64,000 nt of DNA, taken from Diaporthe sp. PMI_573 (taxonomy: Eukaryota; Ascomycota; Sordariomycetes; Diaporthales; Diaporthaceae). Below the pieces are notes generated by a model. That model was not told where the DNA came from, did not search any database, and was given only the letters and a program-made list of their open reading frames with translations. The stretch spans positions 372,001 through 436,000 of the forward strand of contig JAJTUP010000009.1 of NCBI GenBank assembly GCA_021399435.1. Reading direction: 5' to 3'. Shown here one piece after another: positions 43,302 to 54,499 of this stretch. The position numbers were made by a program, and so were the translations under genes. Position 1 is the stretch's first letter, and each line of letters opens with the position of its first letter.

Positions 43302-44405
43302 ATGGCGCCTAACTTCGTTTCCCTGGGCATGGTCGTCCTCGATGAGCTTCGCTTCCCGCACGCACCGCCTATGCATGACGTGACAGGGGGCTCCGGTGCC
43401 TTTAGCACGCTGGGTGCACGCTTGGTCGCAGGCAAGGAGCGATCACACGAGGTCGGATGTGTGATCATGGCTGGTGATGACTTTCCCGAGTCGAGCCTGG
43501 CCCAATTCAGGAGTTGGGGTATGGATCTGCTGGTGCCGAGGAAACTGGGGAGATTGTCTACCCGCGGATTGTTGATATATGAGGACAAGCTGTTCGGGAG
43601 TGAGTCAACTTTGCGTGTTTGAATTGCTTCTGTGAGTTGACTTGCCCCAGAGAAGACATTTCAGTACACAACAGAGCGGCTACAACCCACGCCGAGTGAT
43701 CTGGCTTCATCATCTCTGCTGGGCTCTTCGGCTTTTCACCTCCTTGCAAGTCCGGATCTCGCCCGAGAGCAGATCCAACAGCTCCTCAGCCTCAGGCAAA
43801 GTAACGGCATAGAGGCTCGTCCGCTTCTTGTCTGGGAGCCATTGCCAGGGTCCTGCAAGTCAAACCTCAGGGGCGAGCATATCGCCGCTGCGAAGCTGGT
43901 GGACGTTTACTCGCCGAATCATTTGGAGTTTCTGGCTCTCTTCGGAGATTCCGAACCCTCATCTGGAGACTTAAGACTCGACCGGAGATCAGTAGAGAGG
44001 TATGCTGAATCGCTGCTCGACTCTGGCGTTGGCCCAGATGGCAGAGGCGCTGTCATCGTCCGCGCTGGCATGGATGGTTGCCTCGTTTCCTCAAGTTCAA
44101 TACCCGAGCGCCATTACTGGCTTCCGCCCTTTTACGACGACGACGACGCCGTCGTCGATGCAACTGGTGCTGGCAACACTTTCCTCGGGGCGCTTACCTT
44201 TGCCATCTCAGCCCGTAGATACAGCGTTGTCGAGGCTTCGGCTCTGGCTTCCGTGGCGGCCAGTTTCTCGCTTCAACAGATCGGCTTGCCCAGTCTTTCG
44301 TCGAGCTCGGAAAACGGAAGCCAAGAGCGTTGGAATGGAGATACATTCACCCGGCGATGCGGAGTGTATGAGCTCAAGATTGCGTTCGAACGCACCCTCA
44401 AGTAG
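43302..44405 (+). CDS. PfkB-family sugar kinase, MAK32-like
   Basis: Predicted 350-aa carbohydrate kinase of the ribokinase/PfkB superfamily. Exons 43302-43599 and 43651-44405 with a 51-nt intron. Motifs: GMVVLDELRFP at the N-terminus, GGSGAFSTLGARL (the substrate glycine region), VDVYSPNHLEF, and the C-terminal signature DATGAGNTFLGAL, in which the usual GAGD catalytic aspartate is GAGN, as in the MAK32 subgroup to my knowledge. The loss of that aspartate questions kinase activity. Sugar substrate unknown. Divergent from an NCS1 permease; a nucleoside/ribose salvage link is possible but speculative. Confidence 0.85.
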
Positions 44406-45036
44406 AGTTAATTACGACCTCGCAGTCAAGGACTCTTGTGACAGTAATTATCATTCACTCGTACTGCCGGCGTTGCAGACAATGCCACACCGCCTGCAAA
44501 CGTATTTCAGAGCTGAGGTCGCAACGGGCTTCGCACACTGTGAGTCACCCTCAGTAACCCGAAATCTGCGAATGCCCTCAAATTCACTTGGGGTTCTGCC
44601 GCCACGCTAGTGCCCTGCAGACGGTTTTTGACCGCCCTACGGGACTACTTAAACCTCGAGATCAGACTGGGCTTCGTCCATCTTTCTTCCAATGTTCAAC
44701 TCGAATGCTACTGATCCTTGATCACACAAACAAGCATCGCACACTCTGCTCTTCCCTCAGAAGCCCAAACTCATCACATCCTTTGTCGGCGCCATACTCT
44801 GACGCTCATCGAGATTCTGCGAGACCAAATCATCAGTCCTACTTCCTTGTCTTCCTCTCAGAGGTAACCACCATCTCTTTCTGCTACCTCGTCGTCGGGA
44901 GCCAACATCCCCGTTTGCGATCCGCTCCTCCTTCCGCCTCATACCCAGTCGTTTGTTCTGACGCCTCCACCCTCGATCACCGAGGCCCTTAATCTTGAAC
45001 CAACCCACCATACTGCACTACGGTACAGTCAACAGC
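44406..45036. other. intergenic region, pyrimidine-rich
   Basis: CT-rich stretches at 44670-44960 precede the next gene, a common fungal promoter feature. No coding gene is seen. Confidence 0.5.
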
Positions 45037-45801
45037 ATGTCCATCGAAATGCTACCGTCGTCTCCCCGTCAGGAGGGTGACCTCACCCTTCACGATGGCG
45101 TTTCTGCCGACAACAAGCAGAGCGATACTGGTAAGTCCACTCCCCAAGGCCACAGCTCAACTGGGTCATCTCACCACAAACAATTACACTACCGTTTGCG
45201 ACTCCATTCACAACTCAGGCTCCGAAGACAATGAGCATTCCTACAAGATCCCCCCCCCCCCCCAAAAAAAAATACCAATACCAGCAAGCTAACCAAACCA
45301 TTTACAGCCACAATTACCAGCCACGACGGACCTTGGAAGACGTTTTTCAAAAAGGCACTTACTAAGATAGGCAACTTCATGGCTCGCATCTTCTCTCAGC
45401 AAAATATGCAGGAGATCGTGGACCTCTACGAAGAGAAGGCCCACGACGTGGCTATCATATTCATGAAAGCCGGCCGCGAGGTGTACAAGCAGGTGTCTGA
45501 TTCCGGCGCAACGTCTGTGAGCGTCTCCTGCGATGCCGCCAACACCAATGGGGGTATCCCCAGTTGCCAGAAAGACTCCGGTGCCAAAGATTCCAAGGAT
45601 CGATCACGTGGGAGCCACCGCAGTAAATCCTTGGTGGTTAAGTTTGCGAAGGCCATCAAGGTCGTCATCCGCGCCGCCACCCTTGCTATTCGCATCTTCG
45701 GTGCCACCATCATCATCGGCGTCGCCGGCGCCATTCTTATCGTCGGCATTCTCGCTGTCACCGTTCTCAAGGCCATCGATCTCCTCTGCGAGTTGGAGTA
45801 A
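45037..45801 (+). CDS. small unrecognised membrane protein
   Basis: Predicted 195-aa protein. Exons 45037-45130 and 45308-45801 joined by a 177-nt intron (GTAAGT to TTACAG), which restores one frame; the intron holds a C14A9 tract. The N-terminus is hydrophilic; the middle has amphipathic helices (WKTFFKKALTKIGNFMARIF) and a Lys/Arg/Ser-rich linker. The C-terminal ~50 residues are strongly hydrophobic (IIIGVAGAILIVGILAVTVL) and could form one or two TM helices. No family recognised. A role at membranes is plausible from the architecture alone. Confidence 0.6.
45131..45307 (+). repeat. intron with C14A9 homopolymer tract
   Basis: Within this intron, bases 45250-45263 are all C and 45264-45272 all A. 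Reading through the intron closes at a stop at 45289-45291, so splicing is required for the long product. Confidence 0.6.
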
Positions 45802-46331
45802 CTCACTAAGCTGCTTGGAAACCTGTACGTTTTACCCTGGGCAAACTGCATCCTTCAAGGGCCCAGACACTCGATATTGAGTACCACAGAATCAATGCTT
45901 ACAAGTTGCTGTCACTCTTAGCTCCTCTCACCAATATTACACCACCACTACCACTGAGATCTCCAGATGTCGGAGTCCCAACGGCGCTGTCTTTTTCTCA
46001 GGAGGAAAGAAAGGCTGTTTGATCTGTCCTCAACTTCCCCATGAGTCACTGTTGTAGCCTGACAGCCCGGGCCGACACTGGCAATGTTCCCCTGCTCAAC
46101 ACTACAAGACGCGTGGTGCAAGTGACTGAACCACACTAAAGTCTTCACATGCCTCGACGATGGAACTCACCAGAAGCAGTGGCTTGCACTCTCACTGCTC
46201 ACGACCTTCGGCAACACCTATTTAAGGAATAGTTCTCGGAAGCTTTCACAGTGCTGGATTCGTTACCAAGAGCAAACTCCTGCCTACGTCGGATCCCAGA
46301 ACAAACGCACCATCACCATACCTGAAACTTG
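45802..46331. other. intergenic region
   Basis: 530 bp without supported features. Confidence 0.5.
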
Positions 46332-47330
46332 ATGCAGCTGTCGTTCAAGATGCCCAATTCAAACCTCTCGCCACTCGAGGCTGCGGATTCTTTCGGTCAG
46401 CCCAAAAAGCCTGAGCCTTCGGCAGACAACAGCCCGCAAGGTAGGAGGATTTCTTCCATGTGAAAGATGTGCAAAATATACTGACACGAGCCCATGCAGA
46501 CGAGAAGTCGGAAGCGGAGGATGACAAATCTTAGGCTGCAGAGAAAACAAGCTCGGCTATTCTGACAGCCAATAAACCACCGCAAGCCTTCCACTGCTTC
46601 AGCGATCTACCCCCAGAGATTCGAGCTATGATCTGGGCAATGGCGTCGCCGATGCGCGCAGTTTGGCCGTACGAGAGCAAGCCTGCACCTCAGCTTCACT
46701 GTAGGAGCCATCCGCCCTGCAAAGTATGTGAAACGTGCAGCTGGAGGCCACCCGTTCGCACTCCGGCAGTGATGCAAGCTTGTCACGAGGCCCGACTCAA
46801 AGCACAAAATATCTCAAAGCCACTCACCACTTGGATGTTCGAGATAGAGCTGCTCTCTTTGATATGGAGCTGCTCTCTTTGAGATGGAGCTGCTCTCTTT
46901 GCTTAATCCCTCTATGAGCCACGCCCAGCGCTCGGAATTTCAGCAAAAGATGATCGAGAGAGAGGAAATGCTTCCTCTGGTCACGCACTTCAATGCGAAT
47001 ACCGATGTGGTAGTCCTTTGCGAAAATTCCTTCTATCGTTTCTCGCAACTACCAGGGCCGCCCAACCACAACGATGTCCTTCAGGCCGCTCTCGACCCTG
47101 AGCTACCTGTCTTGCTCTGCGGAGAGTTCTTCGAGGAATGGGACGCGCCCGGTGACGCATATGATGTCATGCTCAGTGGACTTCAAGCTCTCTATCACCG
47201 TTACCCCAAGACCAGAACACGTATCTATATCGACGTCGGTGGGTTACTGACCTTCGTGCTCACTGAAGAGGGCTGGGAAAAGGCTATACGAGAAGGCTTA
47301 TTTTCAGGCCACTATGAAGATATTTGTTAG
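46332..47330 (+). pseudogene. 2EXR-domain protein, disrupted
   Basis: Fungal 2EXR-type protein recognised by FSDLPPEIRAMIWAMASP. Exon 1 (46332-46440) joins by a GTAGGA/GCAG intron to 46500. In that frame a TAG lies at 46532-46534 (after EAEDDKS). Further on, three copies of a 20-bp unit at 46847-46901 add 40 bp and shift the frame; the original frame resumes with SLLNPSMSHAQRSEFQQ and runs to 47330. The TAG could instead be used as a splice acceptor, but the phase then fails. With two lesions I call a pseudogene. Function of 2EXR proteins is unknown. Confidence 0.55.
46847..46901 (+). repeat. 20-bp tandem duplication inside the 2EXR gene
   Basis: Units 46847-46866, 46867-46886 and partial 46887-46901 (gagctgctctctttg plus five bases). 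The expansion by 40 bp accounts exactly for the frame change. Confidence 0.85.
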
Positions 47331-47385
47331 CGTGTAGGGAAACAAAAGATAGCACTGTCAAATATTACAAAGAGAGTGCCCAGGT

Positions 47386-48159
47386 GTCGTCGATGTATCC
47401 AGCGGACGGGTCCGTGTCAACTTTGCTCAGCTGAACCGAGTCGTCCTCGAACGCGCCCAGGATCGTCTTGTAGATGCAGCCTTCGACTTCGCTTACAGAC
47501 TTGACGACGGTGATATCGATGACTTTGCTACCAGTTCTGAGAAGCTCTTGTCTGAATACGGTGGCGTGATCCCAATTCCTTAATTCTATGATCTCTTGTC
47601 CGCATCGCTGACTACGATGGTGTGAGTAGTTTCCGCCTGGAACAGCCTCGAACTGATGAGGGAAACTCGCAAGAAGAAAAACTACGACCCATTTGGTGTC
47701 TCCACGGACTACGCGATGCAGCGCTTTCTGCTGCAGGATGTCCATGAGGCTTGGTGCAAGCATGACCTGGACAAGTTGAAACCGACTAAACGCAAGCAGT
47801 TCCTCGGCGATATGGAACAGCTCACGGCAACATACGGCCTGGACGAGCTCGTCGACAAGAAGGAGGTATTACGATTTGGTGGAGGGACCAGGTCGTCATT
47901 GATCAAGAACGAAAGGGTGGAACATTACACAAGGAAGGTCATCATGGCAATGATCGGTGGATCGTTCCTTATCGGCCCTATGCTTGTGATGGTCCTCCAT
48001 CCAGGCTTGGTGACTTCATTGGTCGCAACATCAGCTTGCATCTTCGCCTTTGGCTTGGCCATGTCCATTTTCTTGAACGCACCGTTTGATGTGCTTTCGG
48101 GCACAGCTTCTTATGCTGCTGTGCTGGTGGTCTTCATTGGCATGGGTGGGGGCACCTGA
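47386..48159 (+). CDS. DUF6594-type membrane protein, 5' end missing
   Basis: The C-terminal part resembles fungal DUF6594 proteins: a soluble helical region (QFLGDMEQLTATYGLDELVD) followed by three TM helices (MAMIGGSFLIGPMLVMVL; SLVATSACIFAFGLAMSIF; GTASYAAVLVVFIGMGG). An upstream stretch at 47413-47560 (NFAQLNRVVLERAQDRLVD) fits the family N-terminal helix and needs an intron near 47562-47650 to join. No in-frame ATG precedes it before a stop at 47350, so the gene is probably truncated next to the disrupted 2EXR gene. Function unknown. Confidence 0.5.
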
Positions 48160-49075
48160 ACAAGACATGGCGTCATCGTGGGCGGCTTCGTGGTAATTTG
48201 CTTCATTTTTTCTCGGGAGGGGGAGGGGGCCAGATACTGGCATTCCTGTCGTTCCATTATCACGGAAGCGGCTATTACTCTGGATTTAGATCAGAGCTAC
48301 ACTATAGATGACTACTCTCTAACTCAGTCTTCAACTTGTGTCAATACCTTCCTATCCACACGGCCCAGTTCAATAATGATCAATGCAGAAAACTCGTTGC
48401 AGCTACTTCATATCTTACTCTCACTTCCGTTCGGCTTCAACACTGACAACTGCATTTTACAATCAGGGAAGAGAACCAGAGATGGGTTAGATCAAAGCCA
48501 ATTCGTCTTGAGACAATTCCAAAGAAAAAAAAAATACCTCCTGGAACAAGGATTCTCTGCCCAGGTTGGCAGCCCTAAGGACAACAAGCTGCGTGGTGCC
48601 GCGAGGCTCAAAGCCAGCAGGGAACGTGAAAACAGCCATGAGCAGGATCGCATCTAAATGTCTCGACGAGGAGGCTGGTCATGACCTGTGAGGTACTATC
48701 AGGGAGTGAGCCAGTGTGAAGATTGTGTCTTAGATACCATTAGAGCAGTGGAGTCTGTAAGTGGAGATCAGTCTGCCACTCTTCTTGGGGCTTCACCATT
48801 TCATCTCACGGAGTCAAAAAGGGACAGGGTGTATATATCTTCGAAACGTAAAATTCATTATCGTCTACTAGGATTGTGCTGAAAAGAGGCAATCCTTTCC
48901 TCTCTTGAGATACTACTACAGTACATCCAGGCTGAAGGACGACATTACCACTGATGTAGCGACCTGCCAGGAAGGCGTCAAAACCCGAAGAAAACCCGTG
49001 CCAAACTCCTGTAACCACTTTTCATGCGATCGCCTACCCTGTAATTCCCATTTGCCCGTGTCGAAATCAGATGAT
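48160..49075. other. intergenic region downstream of hsp90
   Basis: 916 bp with short unsupported frames; includes the hsp90 3' UTR on the minus side. Confidence 0.5.
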
Positions 49076-51258
49076 TTAGTCAACCTCCTCCATGGCGCTG
49101 TCGCCAGTCTCGGCGGCAGGCGTAGAGTCGGAGGCGGCAGGAGCATCGGCGGCGGCCTCAGGCTCGTCATCCAGGTTCAGACCCAGAGAGACGAGCTTGT
49201 GGATACGCTCGGCGAATCCAGCGGGCTCATCGATGGTGAAGCCAGAGACCAGCAGGGAAGTCTCGAACAGGAGCTGGACGATGGACTTGACGGTCTTGTC
49301 GTTCTCACCGTCGGCCTCAACCTTCTTCTTGAGCTCCTTGACGATGGGGCTCTTGGGAGAGATCTCGAAGGTCTTCTTGGACGACATGTAGCTGGACATG
49401 GAGGTGTCACGGAGGGCCTGGGCCTTCATGATACGCTCCATGTTGGCAGACCAACCGAACTGGCCAGTGCGGATGGCGCAAGGAGAGCCAACAAGCTTGT
49501 GAGAGACGACGACCTTCTCGACCTTGTCGCCGAGGACGTTCTTGAGGGCCTTGGTCAGGTCCTCGTACTCCTTCTCCTCCGCCTCACGCTGCTTCTTCTC
49601 CTCCTCGGTCTCCTCGAGCTCGAAGTCCTTGGTGATGTCGACCAGCTTCTTGCCCTCGAACTCCTTGAGCTGAGTCATGGCGTACTCATCAATGGGGTCA
49701 ACCAGGAACAGAACCTCGAACTCCTTGGCCTTGAGAGCATCGAGGAATGGGGACTTGGCAACAGCAGCGAGAGACTCGCCGGTGATGTAGTACATGTTCT
49801 TCTGGTGCTCGGGCATGCGAGTGACGTAGTCGGCCAGGGAGGTCTGCTCGTCGCCAGACTTGGTGGAGTTGAAGCGCAGGAGCTTGGCCAGGATCTGGCG
49901 GTTCTGGGAGTCCTCGTGGATTCCGAGCTTCAGGTTCTTGGAGAAGGCAGTGTAGAACTTGTCGAACTGCTCCTTGTCCTCAGCGATCTCCTGGAAGAGC
50001 TCGAGAGCCTTCTTGACGATGTTCTTCTTGATGACCTTCATGATCTTGTTCTGCTGCAGGGTCTCACGGGACAGGTTGAGAGGCAGGTCCTCAGAGTCGA
50101 CAACACCCTTGACGAAGCTGAGCCACTCGGGGATGAGCTCGGTGGCATCGTCAGTGATGAAGACACGACGGACGTAGAGCTTGATGTTGTTCTTGGTCTT
50201 CTTGGTCTCAAACAGGTCGAAGGGAGCGCGCTTGGGCACGAAGAGAATAGCGCGGAACTCGAGCTGTCCCTCAACAGAGAAGTGCTTGACGCCAAGGTGG
50301 TCCTCCCAGTCGTTAGAGAGGGACTTGTAGAAGGCGGCATACTCCTCCTGGGTGATGTCGGTGGGGTTGCGAGTCCAGATGGGCTTCTGCTTGTTCAGCT
50401 CCTCCTCCTCGATCTTGGTCTCCTTGATCTTCTTGGTCTTGGGCTTCTTCTCCTTGTCCTCCTCCTCATCGTCGACCTCCTCGATCTTGGGCTTCTTGTC
50501 GTCACCCTCCTCGGTGGTCTCGGTGGTCTCGGCCTCCTCGTCAGGGACCTCCTTCTCCTCCTCCTTAGTGACGTGGAGATAGATGGGGTATGAGATGAAC
50601 TCGGAGTGCTTCTTGATGACCTCCTTGATCTTGGACTCGTTGAGGTAGTCAACCTGCTCATCCTTCAGGTGGAGGATGATCTTGGTACCACGGCCGATCT
50701 GCTCGCCCTCGGAGTCGGTGGTGATGGTGAAGGTACCACCGGCACTGGACTCCCAGATGTACTGCTCGTCATCGTTGTTCTTGGAGATGACCGTGACACG
50801 GTCGGCCACAAGGTAGGCAGAGTAGAAACCGACACCGAACTGACCAATCATGGAGATATCAGCACCCGCGGTGAGGGCCTCCATGAACTGCTTTGTGCCG
50901 GAGCGGGCGATTGTGCCGAGGTTGTTGACGAGGTCCTGCGGGCAAGTTAGTCAACTGTGGTGGTGGGGCGATCTCAGCTGGTGGAGCCACAACTTACAGC
51001 CTTGGTCATGCCGATACCAGTGTCGCGGATGGTCAGAGTCTTGGCCTCCTTGTCGGGGATGATGTCGACACGGAGGTCCTTGCCCGAGTCCAGCTTGCTG
51101 GGGTCGGACAAGGCCTCGTATCGGATCTTGTCGAGGGCATCTGATGCGTTGGAGACAAGCTCTCGCAGGAAGATCTCCTTGTTTGAGTAGACGGTGTTGA
51201 TAATCAGCGAGAGCAGCTGAGAAATCTCAGCCTGGAACTCGAAGGTTTCGCCAGACAT
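49076..51258 (-). CDS. hsp90: heat shock protein Hsp90
   Basis: Cytosolic ATP-dependent chaperone of 706 aa. Exons (minus): 51258-50998 and 50935-49076 with a 62-nt intron. N-terminal GHKL ATPase: [20 protein letters not shown] with the catalytic Glu and Mg-binding Asn, DTGIGM, and [16 protein letters not shown] charged Glu/Lys linker follows (around [18 protein letters not shown]), then the middle domain with RRVFITDD and [12 protein letters not shown] (catalytic-loop Arg), and a C-terminal dimerisation domain ending in the TPR-cochaperone motif MEEVD. Full length and intact. The upstream intergenic region is 2.1 kb. A long antisense frame (48905-50593) is a shadow of this gene. Confidence 0.99.
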
Positions 51259-53392
51259 CTTGAAGGTTTCGTAAAGTCGTCAATTACTGGAAGAATCAAC
51301 AGTTAGCAATTGCAGAAGTGGTTGACGCGGATCAGAGATGCAGTCAAGAATAATGTGGTGCAACGGAAGTAGGTTGAATGTATTGACCAGGGCAGAGGCA
51401 GGGTGTAAAGTTTGGTGGGTCGCTGTGGAAACGGAAGCCTTGCTTGGTTGCTCGAAAGGGTTCCGCTGCCTGCAGTTGCGCACCCCCGCGGATGTTCAAC
51501 AACACATTGCAGAACGCATGCGTTCCTAATCAGGGAGATCATGTCGCCATGTCCCTTTTCGGAATCCTCTGCGCATTGCTAGAGGCCGGAGAGACATCGC
51601 TCGGGCGCAGGCCAGGCTGAAGGGGGGGGGGTTGGGAATTGTGAAGCTGATTCAGGTGGTGGTGGGGTCTTGGGATCGATCTGCTTACCTTTGGGTATCA
51701 CTGAAAGCGAAGGGGAAAGGAAAACTCTGTCAGATCGAATCTTGCGATGCGATGTCTGAGAGGGGAAGAGAGAAGAGGGTTTTGGCAGTAGATGAAGATG
51801 GGAAGTGGTGGAATCTGTGAGGTTGGGGAGGAAAGGTTGCTGTTGCAGAAGTCGCAGGCAGAGGGGAGCTACAAATACGTACATGGAGGCTTCGCCCATG
51901 GAAATTCTAAGAGTTTCTATGGCGCCTTCCCCTTTTTGATTGGCCGGACAGGGGGGCTGCGGACCCACTGCGCTTTTGAGGGACCCTGCAAATGCAAAAA
52001 TATCGATGCGTCTTGCTCGCCGCAGCCGTTCGACCTGTAGAGATCAGAAGTCCGAAAAGAGGGGCGGCAGATCGGATCTGGAAGAGGGTCTATTCCTGAT
52101 TCAACCGTCCTGGAGATGGTCTGTCGGCGCCGTGGAATGAACTGGGTTTTGCTGGACAGGCGCAGAATGCCCCAGAAGCTACCCGTTTGCGTTCGCAGCT
52201 CTGCCTGTTGTGCTCCAACGCCAGCCTCACCTGCAACCCGCGGTAGCTACCTCGGGGACAGGGGCCGCAGCTCGGTCCGTGCCACCTCCCATCTGCCTAG
52301 CAACCGCTTATCTGGGGAAGTGAGGCTGAGGAGCTCCATTCGGCAGGCAGAAACTTCCATCAATGAATCCTATCAAGTGCCGTTGGAGTCGTCTGGTCAG
52401 CGCCTCGGTCAGACCATATTACCCACATCCACATCATTGTCGAGTCTATGTATCTCACATTTCATGATTGCAGAGGCATTCATTGGGGCCCTGCACCGAA
52501 AAACTAATCTCGGATTTGCATGCATGTACAACCAGGCTGATTGATAGGCAAACTCGGGATTCGTTAAGAGGGCTGAGCGCTGTTACTTTGCATCACCTGT
52601 GTTTAGGCAGCTACAGCACCCGTTCGATGTCAGCCCGCCTAGTCGGTATTATGCCTGGGACTCGACGAGAGACAAGCCGCCCCACGAAGAAGCTTCTCGG
52701 CGCAGCCTCATAATTCATACCCCTCATTCGACTGGTCAAAAAGGAACCCGATTCTGCATTACCTGTAAATTGCCTGTAAGCACAAAGGTCAACAGCAACC
52801 GCTTGACCCACTCGCTCGGTGTCCACCCTAGCTTTGACTTGACCATGCTGTGTAGCCATGTAGTCCGCCTAGCCAGAATATTCTACATGGTGCGGGTAGC
52901 ACCGCAAACTAACCATGTACAGTACAGATAGACACGAGTCTTGTTCCGAGCCAGGGTCGTCTCATAGTATCTCACTCTGGCGTGTCTCTCTGCTCATAGG
53001 TAACGTGGGTTGCATCCGATTTCACTATGTATACTGATTGAGCAACAATTGGATTGATCAAATATCACATTTCACCTTCTTTTGTGAGCCCCTCGGGAGA
53101 AGGCCATTGGGCAGCTCGGGTCCTTGTGGGTGCATGCAGTATTCCCAGCTCAAGTACTCCCTTTCTTCGAGCACCTACTGATTGAGCGAACAAGCCCTTT
53201 GTTTGCAGTCCCCTATTCATAGCTCCAGGGGTTGTGCGCCGCTTTCGGGACGTTGTTGAAGCGCCAACTCTCTCTGGCCTAAGACTTGCAATATTGCTTG
53301 TTATCGCAGACAAACACTACATGCCATCGAGGGCGGTGGCATTTGTTGTAGTTCAATGATCAACAAAAATATGATTTTGTATTTACAGGACT
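51259..53392. other. intergenic region, hsp90 promoter side
   Basis: 2.1 kb between two minus-strand genes; the part next to 51259 is the hsp90 promoter and 5' UTR. Heat-shock elements were looked for, but only an imperfect GAA/TTC array near 51899-51916 was found, with one wrong spacing. A G9 run lies near 51622-51631. No gene seen. Confidence 0.45.
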
Positions 53393-54499
53393 TCAGTCGC
53401 CACTTATCTTTGCGTGCCTGAAGTATTTCATACCAACCCACGCTATAACAACCCACACCCAGGCCATCACACAAGTCAATATGATTAAAGCCGGATAGTA
53501 CCCCGTGATAGGCAGCGTCGGGTCATCCTCGAGCTCAGGAGGCGCATACGGCGTCGTGCCGACGTCCCAGGCCCAGCTCCAGACGCTGAAGCATGAGCCC
53601 ATGCCGATCACAAACACCACCCATGTGACGACGAGGATCACCCACCCCCACCACTCCGTCTCCGAGTAGTCCCAGTCGTCATCCGTAGGCAGCAGGGGTG
53701 TTGACGCCAGCCCGGAAAGACTCAGAGGTGACCTAGCACGGCTGATTGTCCGTCGTCGCGGCAAGGAACCAAAGTAACCATCTGACCCGGAGCTCAAGCT
53801 AGCCAGCTCGGGCCCCTTCCTGCTGCCGGGGTTCCTCCCGATGTGCAGCACGTCCTCGTCGTCCGTCGTGGTATAGCTCATCGTGGGGCTCGTAGGCGTC
53901 GGCTCGTCGACCTCGACCTTGGGCCTGGGCAGGGCCGAGGCCGCTGCCGCCCCTGACATTGGCGCGTCGTCGCGCAGCAGGTTGGTCGCGGCTTCTACCG
54001 CGGGCGCGTTGCGGCTCGCGTAGCCGTCCATCGAGGGCCGGGGCGTGATGTCAGATATGCCCAGCCCGAAGGCGCCGCCCTCCTCCGTGGGTGTGCTCAT
54101 GCTGTACGTCTCGGCCTGCTTCACATCGATGCTCAGGCTGGCGCGGTGGGCCTCGCGCCGCTCGCGCTGGGCGCCGCGGCCGAGGAGGGCGACTTTTCTG
54201 AGCGAGCCGCGGCGTCGCCTTGTCTTTTGCTGCTGCAGTGCGGTTGCGATTGAGGATGGCGGCCGCGGGACGGGCATGTAGATGGTCGAGGAGGCGGGAG
54301 ACCGGTGCTCCTTGTCGCGCGGTTGGGCTGGGCCGTCGTGGTCGTGGTGTTCGGAGGAGGAGGAGGAATGGGCTCGCATGAAGGAGAGTTTGGAGAGGAG
54401 GCCGCCGCCAGAGGACATGCGTCTGTGGACGGTGCGGCTCGGATCTGTGGCACCAGAAGCACCTTGGTGGGTGTCTTGGGTGGAGGGTAGCGGTTCCAT
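53393..54499 (-). CDS. two-TM membrane protein of unknown function
   Basis: Intronless 368-aa frame from the ATG at 54499; upstream in-frame codons are non-ATG. About 270 residues are low-complexity, Ser/Arg-rich and likely disordered, with several RRxS-type phosphorylation-like sites (RRRTISRARSPLSLS). Two C-terminal TM helices follow (GWVILVVTWVVFVIGMGSCF; YYPALIILTCVMAWVWVVIAW), separated by a short acidic loop with Pro residues. No family recognised; the position in the housekeeping block and the clean frame suggest a conserved fungal gene. It is divergent from the zinc transporter. Confidence 0.7.
   Translation of the reverse strand: MEPLPSTQDTHQGASGATDPSRTVHRRMSSGGGLLSKLSFMRAHSSSSSEHHDHDGPAQPRDKEHRSPASSTIYMPVPRPPSSIATALQQQKTRRRRGSLRKVALLGRGAQRERREAHRASLSIDVKQAETYSMSTPTEEGGAFGLGISDITPRPSMDGYASRNAPAVEAATNLLRDDAPMSGAAAASALPRPKVEVDEPTPTSPTMSYTTTDDEDVLHIGRNPGSRKGPELASLSSGSDGYFGSLPRRRTISRARSPLSLSGLASTPLLPTDDDWDYSETEWWGWVILVVTWVVFVIGMGSCFSVWSWAWDVGTTPYAPPELEDDPTLPITGYYPALIILTCVMAWVWVVIAWVGMKYFRHAKISGD

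Noticed and set aside
48905..50593. 562-codon plus-strand frame opposite hsp90, Leu/Val/Asp-rich
   Set aside because: It is the exact antisense of the hsp90 second exon; the strong GC3 bias of hsp90 keeps the opposite frame open. It starts at a non-ATG or weak start and has no domain.
51899..51916. Heat-shock element upstream of hsp90
   Set aside because: GAA and TTC blocks are present, but one spacing is wrong for the nGAAn/nTTCn array, so I do not call it.
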